DNA from: Schlesneria sp.
GTDB lineage: Bacteria > Planctomycetota > Planctomycetia > Planctomycetales > Planctomycetaceae
Direction of reading: 5' to 3'
Length of the DNA: 9,765 nt
Assembly (NCBI GenBank): GCA_025353525.1
Contig: JANXOO010001235.1
Coordinates: forward strand, 1 to 9,765
The translations under genes and the position numbers were made by a program. Positions 6,319 to 9,765 of this stretch are shown here, piece by piece; the first letter of the stretch is position 1, and the number at the start of each line of letters is the position of its first letter. The notes under the pieces are model-generated. The model did not search any database. It was not told the DNA's origin and saw only the letters and a list, made by a program, of their open reading frames with translations.

Positions 6319-6654
6319 TTCAGTCTTTCAATGTTGACAAGATTCATCCGCCGGGAAACCCGTCCCGGCCGAGCGGGATTGTTTCAGAATCACCTGCCGT
6401 TTTCAAATAGTCACGCTTCAGAGCCACCAATCGGATTTTGCGGTGACATTCAGGAACTGATTTGACATCAAGTGCCTGCTTGCCAGGTGTCCATCGTGTT
6501 TCCAATTGTGCGAGCCAACCGCTGCTACTTCGGGGTCAACGGCGACGCTGTGAAGCAATTGTCAAATCGTTTTTTTGCGGAAGCAGGCGAGCCGAGCGGC
6601 GTAAGCCCTCGGACTTATCCGCAATTCGGTCCAAGTGGCTATTTGAACGCCTCC
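6319..6654. other. Intergenic gap with hairpin-forming repeats
   Basis: 336 bases without a credible gene. Two small adjoining hairpins lie at 6352-6362 (CGGG-AAA-CCCG) and 6363-6378 (TCCCG-GCCGAG-CGGGA), shortly upstream of the dehydrogenase start. The GNRA-loop hairpin repeat at 6577-6622 is listed separately. GCCGAGCGG occurs in both places (6368-6376 and 6591-6599). Bases 6380-6570 show nothing I can name. Confidence 0.55.
6577..6622. repeat. Hairpin repeat with GTAA (GNRA-type) tetraloop, REP-like
   Basis: The core CCGAGCGGC-GTAA-GCCCTCGG (6592-6612) folds into CCGAG/CTCGG plus GGC/GCC with a single bulged C. It closes on GTAA, which in RNA is a GNRA tetraloop. Outer arms GCGGA (6577-6581) and TCCGC (6618-6622) can pair to extend the structure. 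A run of T (6569-6576) precedes the outer arm on the plus strand. It therefore lies on the wrong side for a terminator of the minus-strand gene ending at 6655, and the element is better seen as a dispersed repeat. I recall GAGCCGAGCGGCGTAAGCCC as frequent between genes in planctomycete genomes, but cannot check it here. Confidence 0.65.
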
Positions 6655-6933
6655 TTAAATCCGGATGAAGTGCACAAAAAAGAGTGCAACGACCACCAGC
6701 GGCAAAAAGCCAAACCGGATTAGTTCGATATCTGACCTCGTGGGCGACTGAGGTCGCCGCCAGATCAGCATCACCGCTCCACTCCAGAACGCAACCAAAG
6801 CAATTCCGCAAATACGAGCCGTCGTTCCGCCGTCGAGAATCAGAAGACTGAGAAATCCCACAAATACTTGAAGTCCGACGGCTTCAAAGACAGGCTTGCG
6901 GTACCCCGGACAAATCGGAAGTCTGTATTCCAT
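6655..6933 (-). CDS. Small three-helix membrane protein of unknown function
   Basis: A 92-residue protein when started at ATG 6933. It begins MEYRLPICPGYRKPVFEAVG and has three hydrophobic helices at about residues 19-34 (VGLQVFVGFLSLLIL), 41-58 (ICGIALVAFWSGAVMLIW) and 72-90 (IRFGFLPLVVVALFFVHF). A short basic loop, RRPQSPTRSD, joins helices two and three. The layout and the PICPGYRKP opening look like a conserved small planctomycete membrane protein, but I cannot attach a function. The frame stays open upstream to ATG 6993 (112 residues) and further to 7143 (162 residues). The extra residues are basic and low in hydrophobicity, and the longest version would overlap the next gene, so 6933 is preferred. 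No start has a good ribosome binding site. It follows the diiron gene on the same strand, 191 bases downstream, so co-transcription is possible. Confidence 0.7.
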   Translation of the reverse strand: MEYRLPICPGYRKPVFEAVGLQVFVGFLSLLILDGGTTARICGIALVAFWSGAVMLIWRRPQSPTRSDIELIRFGFLPLVVVALFFVHFIRI

Positions 6934-7124
6934 GGCGTTTGACCAAACTTTTGTGAAGAGATTCTTGCAAACGGACTTGTGAGAAGTTTTCATTGAATGC
7001 CGACGCAACGTTATTTCCGGCTTGTGCCAAACGCCAGCGAACAAAATCTTGCCAGAAAATAATGACGACCGTTCTCGCAATTCGATGTGCCCGGCCCCTT
7101 TGCGATGTCGCGGCGAAGTTTGGG
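6934..7124. other. Short gap between the diiron protein gene and the small membrane protein gene
   Basis: On the minus strand the frame of the downstream membrane protein is open through this whole gap, but the encoded residues are not protein-like. I see no hairpin or T-run terminator, so the two genes may share a transcript. Confidence 0.35.
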
Positions 7125-7703
7125 TCATTTTCTGTGCTGGCAATAGGCTTTTGACGCCTTGACTGAAAACTTGTTTTCCAGATCGACATCATTGAAGCTG
7201 CTGAGTTTGCCCCACCCGAAGATTCTCTCGAACAGAGGCAGAAGTCGATTATTTTCAAGGCTCTTCCGGAAATAGTCCTCGTGTTCTTTTTCCTTGATCC
7301 CCATTTCGTAGAGTACGTCATCGTGTTCCGTAATCCCTAAATCGTTGAAATGGCGCATCATGATGAAGTACTCGCAAACGTTTCCGCTTTCCAGTCGTCC
7401 CGCGAAGTAGTACGGCATAAACCAGCCGATGACGTAGCAACTGATCGAAATGATCCGTCCGATGATGTGATACTTGACTTCGTTATACTTCGAAACCGAA
7501 ATGTCATATTGGCGCATGATGGAGAGAACCGCTTCGCGATGTCCCCACTCGTCCATTTCGATTTGCCTGATCGCCACCTTCGCGTCGGGATCCTTGACCG
7601 AACCGGCATGGCCGATATAGGCAAATGCGGCCGCTTTCTCGGCCGAATAGGCCAATCGAAGTAGCCTTACAAGTGCTGGATGCTCAATCGACATGCCGCT
7701 CAT
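7125..7703 (-). CDS. Ferritin-like (COQ7-like) diiron protein
   Basis: A 192-residue protein with the ligand pattern of ferritin-like four-helix diiron proteins, though I cannot name a characterised orthologue. Helix 1 carries LAYSAEKAAAFAYIGHA with Glu22. Helix 2 carries IRQIEMDEWGHREAV with Glu52-x-x-His55. Helix 3 offers Glu105 or Glu111 (LESGNVCEYF). Helix 4 carries KEKEHEDYF with Glu138-x-x-His141. Two ExxH motifs plus single glutamates in the other helices are what is expected for a carboxylate-bridged diiron centre. Between helices 2 and 3 is a hydrophobic, aromatic stretch, IIGRIISISCYVIGWFMPYYF (80-100). That recalls the membrane-associated demethoxyubiquinone hydroxylase (COQ7) group more than cytosolic rubrerythrins. 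Oxidation of a quinone or lipid is therefore plausible but unproven. ATG 7703 is supported by AAGGA ten bases upstream; Met4 is an alternative. Confidence 0.8.
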   Translation of the reverse strand: MSGMSIEHPALVRLLRLAYSAEKAAAFAYIGHAGSVKDPDAKVAIRQIEMDEWGHREAVLSIMRQYDISVSKYNEVKYHIIGRIISISCYVIGWFMPYYFAGRLESGNVCEYFIMMRHFNDLGITEHDDVLYEMGIKEKEHEDYFRKSLENNRLLPLFERIFGWGKLSSFNDVDLENKFSVKASKAYCQHRK

Positions 7704-8004
7704 TCGCGATCAGTCCTTGCTGTGAGTGGAGTGGAATTGACGCAGGCAAGGGCAGTCAAGGGCTGAGAGCCTGTCTGTGACGCGTATCATTATGGAAAGA
7801 GAGCCGCGTCGCGAGGGACACATACTTTTGGATCCGGGATTCTGAGCGGCATGAGCGGGTCGGGAACACCGGTCAAACGCGAGAATCGGTCTGGAGTCGA
7901 TGTGCTTGTTTGTCTATAACTTCGAGCGTTGTGACACTGGATTCCAGCCTGATCCTTCATGGAGGTCGAAGTCTGCATTTCGATGCGGAGACTCGCAATT
8001 GACG
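7704..8004. other. Divergent upstream region of the diiron protein and deacetylase genes
   Basis: 301 bases between two divergently read genes, so it should hold promoters for both. The ribosome binding site AAGGA for the minus-strand gene lies just inside 7703. CAAGGGC occurs twice, ten bases apart (7747-7753 and 7757-7763), followed by a small GGCT-GAG-AGCC hairpin (7761-7771). TATAAC at 7915-7920 could be a -10 box for the plus-strand gene but has no matching -35. No gene is visible. Confidence 0.45.
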
Positions 8005-8760
8005 ATGAAAAACGATCTTCAACAAATCGACGTTTCCAAATCGTTCTGCGTCATGCTCCATGACGTGGCTCCGATCTATGCGTCGCATGTCGCCGAATTT
8101 ACGAAAACGATGTCTCCATTGGTGGGGAATGCGATGTCTGCGGCGGTTGTTCCCTGCTGGGCCGGGGTGCCGCTGGGGGAACCGGATCGGCCATTTTTGG
8201 ACCGGGTTCGTAACGAGTATGCGAATATTTTGCTGCACGGATTCGAACACTTCCGGCCGAAGGGCGGGGGACTTGTTTCGCTGGCTGCGAATGGCAAGGA
8301 TGAAATGAACGGTCTCGATGCCGCAGAAACTGACCGGCGGCTGGAAAAGGGGCAGGAGATGATCGCTCGTTGGCTGGGACAACCGGCGTGCGGGTTCATT
8401 GCTCCGACGTATAACATCGGCCTTGCGACGCCAGATCGTCTTGCGCGATTCGGTATCCACTACACCGTGGGTTATGGAAAGGTCGAAACGTCGGCGGGAC
8501 ATAAGTTGCCATTGGCAACCTGGGTCTGGGACGTTTCACCCGTCAAACTCTTGTGCCGACTGGGATACCGATTGGGAGAAATTCAATATCGGTTCCGCAA
8601 ACGGGCACTTCCCTGCGTTGTGTTACATCCGCTGGATCTCGAACGCGGGTTCCTGCCCCAGATTGAACGGACGGTGCGGAAACTCGTTGAAGCGGGACGA
8701 CAACCGGTGTTGCTCGAGTCTATGGGGTATGGGGTTCCGGCTGCGCCGGTTGTGGCATAA
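8005..8760 (+). CDS. DUF2334 / polysaccharide deacetylase-like protein
   Basis: A 251-residue protein of the NodB-like deacetylase superfamily, closest in appearance to DUF2334. Such enzymes remove acyl groups from amino sugars of cell-surface glycans using a divalent metal. FCVMLHDVAPIYA (14-26) is the first motif with Asp20 in HDV(A/S)P. NILLHGFEHFRP (74-85) supplies His78 and His82 as the H-x3-H metal ligands. CGFIAPTYNIG (129-139) corresponds to the RxPY-type motif. WVWDVSP (173-179) and VVLHPLDLE (205-213) complete the barrel, with His208 as the likely late histidine. No signal peptide or membrane helix is visible. ATG 8005 is chosen because the 35 extra residues possible from ATG 7900 are not protein-like; GGAG lies 14 bases upstream, a little far. 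The last 41 bases overlap the end of the convergent glycosyltransferase gene. Substrate unknown. Confidence 0.87.
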   Translation: MKNDLQQIDVSKSFCVMLHDVAPIYASHVAEFTKTMSPLVGNAMSAAVVPCWAGVPLGEPDRPFLDRVRNEYANILLHGFEHFRPKGGGLVSLAANGKDEMNGLDAAETDRRLEKGQEMIARWLGQPACGFIAPTYNIGLATPDRLARFGIHYTVGYGKVETSAGHKLPLATWVWDVSPVKLLCRLGYRLGEIQYRFRKRALPCVVLHPLDLERGFLPQIERTVRKLVEAGRQPVLLESMGYGVPAAPVVA

Positions 8761-9765
8761 CCCGTTGGTAGCTGTTCACACGCTGACGAAGTGAGTCCGA
8801 CAAATAACTCCCGTTCCGTTTGCGAAGTCGCCTGTCGAGCATCGGGAGTACTTCGGGTTCTTGCGGAGAAAACGAGTCAGTCCCGGTGGTGTGAATGGTT
8901 GCAACCAGTTGTCCGGCCGAGAATGTTGCTCCGCGCCAATACGTGTGGACCAGCCCCGCGTGCGAGAACAGGGCTCGCGTGGCCGCCGCCATCACATACA
9001 GCCTTCCCAATGGAGCAAGCGGCGTCGCCGTAACCGGCGCACCGACCAGGTGAAAGGTGATAACGTCCAGTGCGCACCTGAGGCCGAACGCGACGGCGAA
9101 ACCGAGTCCGGTGACGCTCGTCAGCCATTCGAATGTTCCCGTGCGCATCGCGTCTGAAAGGCCATAGGCCATCGCTCCCAGTGGTAGCACGAACATGATC
9201 AACATTCGCACGACTGTGATGAAGAGTTGTGCCGGAGTCAGGGTTCCTTTGAAAATGCGACTCCAGCCGTTCCAGGAATCGCGTGTCGTGCGGTACGAAG
9301 TGGTCTGATAGAAACCGTCTCCTTGAGCCACACCGACTCGCAAGCCCGCTTGCTTGGCCAATCGCGCCAGTTGCAGATCTTCGCTGATTTTAGTCCGTAC
9401 TGCTCCCCAACCACCGATCCGTTCAAACGAGACCCGACGGACGAGAATAAACGCGCCATTGGCAAAGGCGTCTGGCCAGCGAGGGTCTTCCACTCGCTCG
9501 GGACGCAACCACGTCATGAGCATCTCACAACAGCATGGAACGGCCACGGACTCCCTGAGTGATGTCATCGTATATTTGGCGGCCAGCGAGAAGAAATCGA
9601 GTTGACGATTCAACAATTCGACGACGGTTGTCCGCAACGCAGTAGGCGACTGAAATTTGCAATCCGCGTCAGTAAAACAGACCAGGCTTCCGGTGGCACT
9701 TTGCAAACCAAGGGTCAGCGCGTTCGGTTTGCCGAACCAGCCTGCTGGCAACGTTGAAACATGCA
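8720..9765 (-). CDS. Family 2 glycosyltransferase, membrane-associated (5' end outside window)
   Basis: The frame runs from the right edge to TAG at 8720, giving 347 visible residues. Residue numbers below count from the Leu of LPAGW, coded by TTG at 9751 and only an internal codon. LPAGWFGKPNALTLGLQSATG and LVCFTDADC (24-32), with the DAD metal/nucleotide-sugar motif, belong to the GT-A fold. DAFANGAFILVRRVSFERIGGW (93-114) is the acceptor-side motif, ISEDLQLARLAKQAGL (121-136) carries the ED pair with the catalytic base, and YRTTRDSWNGWSRI (152-165) corresponds to the (Q/R)xxRW region. Three hydrophobic segments follow (about 175-200, 208-240, 248-265), as in integral membrane enzymes that act on lipid carriers or glycolipids, and the tail is hydrophilic. 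The N-terminal region is missing, so a further membrane helix cannot be judged. Ceramide-glucosyltransferase-like or HpnI/HpnB-like hopanoid enzymes are possible relatives. The donor and acceptor are unknown. Confidence 0.9.
   Translation of the reverse strand, partial: HVSTLPAGWFGKPNALTLGLQSATGSLVCFTDADCKFQSPTALRTTVVELLNRQLDFFSLAAKYTMTSLRESVAVPCCCEMLMTWLRPERVEDPRWPDAFANGAFILVRRVSFERIGGWGAVRTKISEDLQLARLAKQAGLRVGVAQGDGFYQTTSYRTTRDSWNGWSRIFKGTLTPAQLFITVVRMLIMFVLPLGAMAYGLSDAMRTGTFEWLTSVTGLGFAVAFGLRCALDVITFHLVGAPVTATPLAPLGRLYVMAAATRALFSHAGLVHTYWRGATFSAGQLVATIHTTGTDSFSPQEPEVLPMLDRRLRKRNGSYLSDSLRQRVNSYQRVMPQPAQPEPHTP

Noticed and set aside
5725..6465. A 246-codon open frame on the plus strand
   Set aside because: It lies antisense to the Gfo/Idh/MocA gene, whose motifs are clear. 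The translation shows no family features.
6884..7321. Minus-strand frame of 145 codons overlapping the diiron and small membrane protein genes
   Set aside because: It is out of frame with both better supported genes, and its translation has no domain or hydrophobic pattern.
7900..8004. ATG 7900 as the start of the deacetylase-like gene
   Set aside because: The extra 35 residues (rich in Cys, Phe, Arg and Ser) do not look like a signal peptide or part of the family. ATG 8005 sits just before the first conserved strand.
1..9765. CRISPR arrays, tRNA or rRNA genes, transposases, phage genes and known defence modules
   Set aside because: I scanned for these and saw no regularly spaced repeat-spacer arrays, cloverleaf signatures or diagnostic protein motifs. 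The repeats present are short, dispersed or tandem without spacers.

Overview
The window looks like chromosomal DNA from a planctomycete, probably of the Planctomycetaceae type. This is inferred from several things: GC content a little above 50 percent, low gene density (about 72 percent coding), mostly single genes in alternating orientation rather than tight operons, a Gfo/Idh/MocA dehydrogenase, and long intergenic stretches full of CACAGAGGCACAGAG-type, GGCGAGGCT-type and GAGCCGAGCGGCGTAAGCCC-type repeats. I associate those repeats with this phylum from memory. No 16S gene or other definitive marker is present.

Layout. Bases 1-450 hold the C-terminal regulatory (ACT) part of aspartate kinase, cut by the left edge. 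Bases 451-1312 are a gene-poor, repeat-rich stretch with an imperfect inverted repeat, a three-copy 21-bp tandem repeat and a two-copy 15-bp tandem repeat. Next come an uncharacterised protein with one N-terminal membrane anchor (1313-2113, +) and a convergent class I SAM-dependent methyltransferase (2313-3131, -). Bases 3132-3965 form a second long low-coding stretch. It has a weak DUF1127-like small ORF (3213-3527, -) and a cluster of three consecutive hairpins (3711-3804) in front of a membrane O-acyltransferase of the OafA/acyltransferase_3 family (3966-5210, +). Seven bases beyond its stop lies the convergent stop of a Gfo/Idh/MocA oxidoreductase (5218-6318, -). A 336-base gap with a hairpin-forming repeat follows. 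Then come a small three-helix membrane protein (6655-6933, -) and a ferritin-like/COQ7-like diiron protein (7125-7703, -). Across a 301-base divergent region is a DUF2334 polysaccharide-deacetylase-like protein (8005-8760, +). Its 3' end overlaps by 41 bp, tail to tail, a membrane-associated family 2 glycosyltransferase (8720 to the right edge, -).

How the genes relate. Apart from aspartate kinase (lysine, threonine and methionine biosynthesis), the recognisable genes lean towards cell-surface carbohydrate or lipid chemistry: an acyltransferase, a sugar-type dehydrogenase, a deacetylase and a glycosyltransferase. They are not arranged as one operon, so a common pathway is only suggested. I found no convincing defence system, prophage, transposase, CRISPR array, tRNA or rRNA. 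The most notable non-coding items are the repeat module at 667-1043, the hairpin cluster at 3711-3804 and the GNRA-loop hairpin repeat at 6577-6622.
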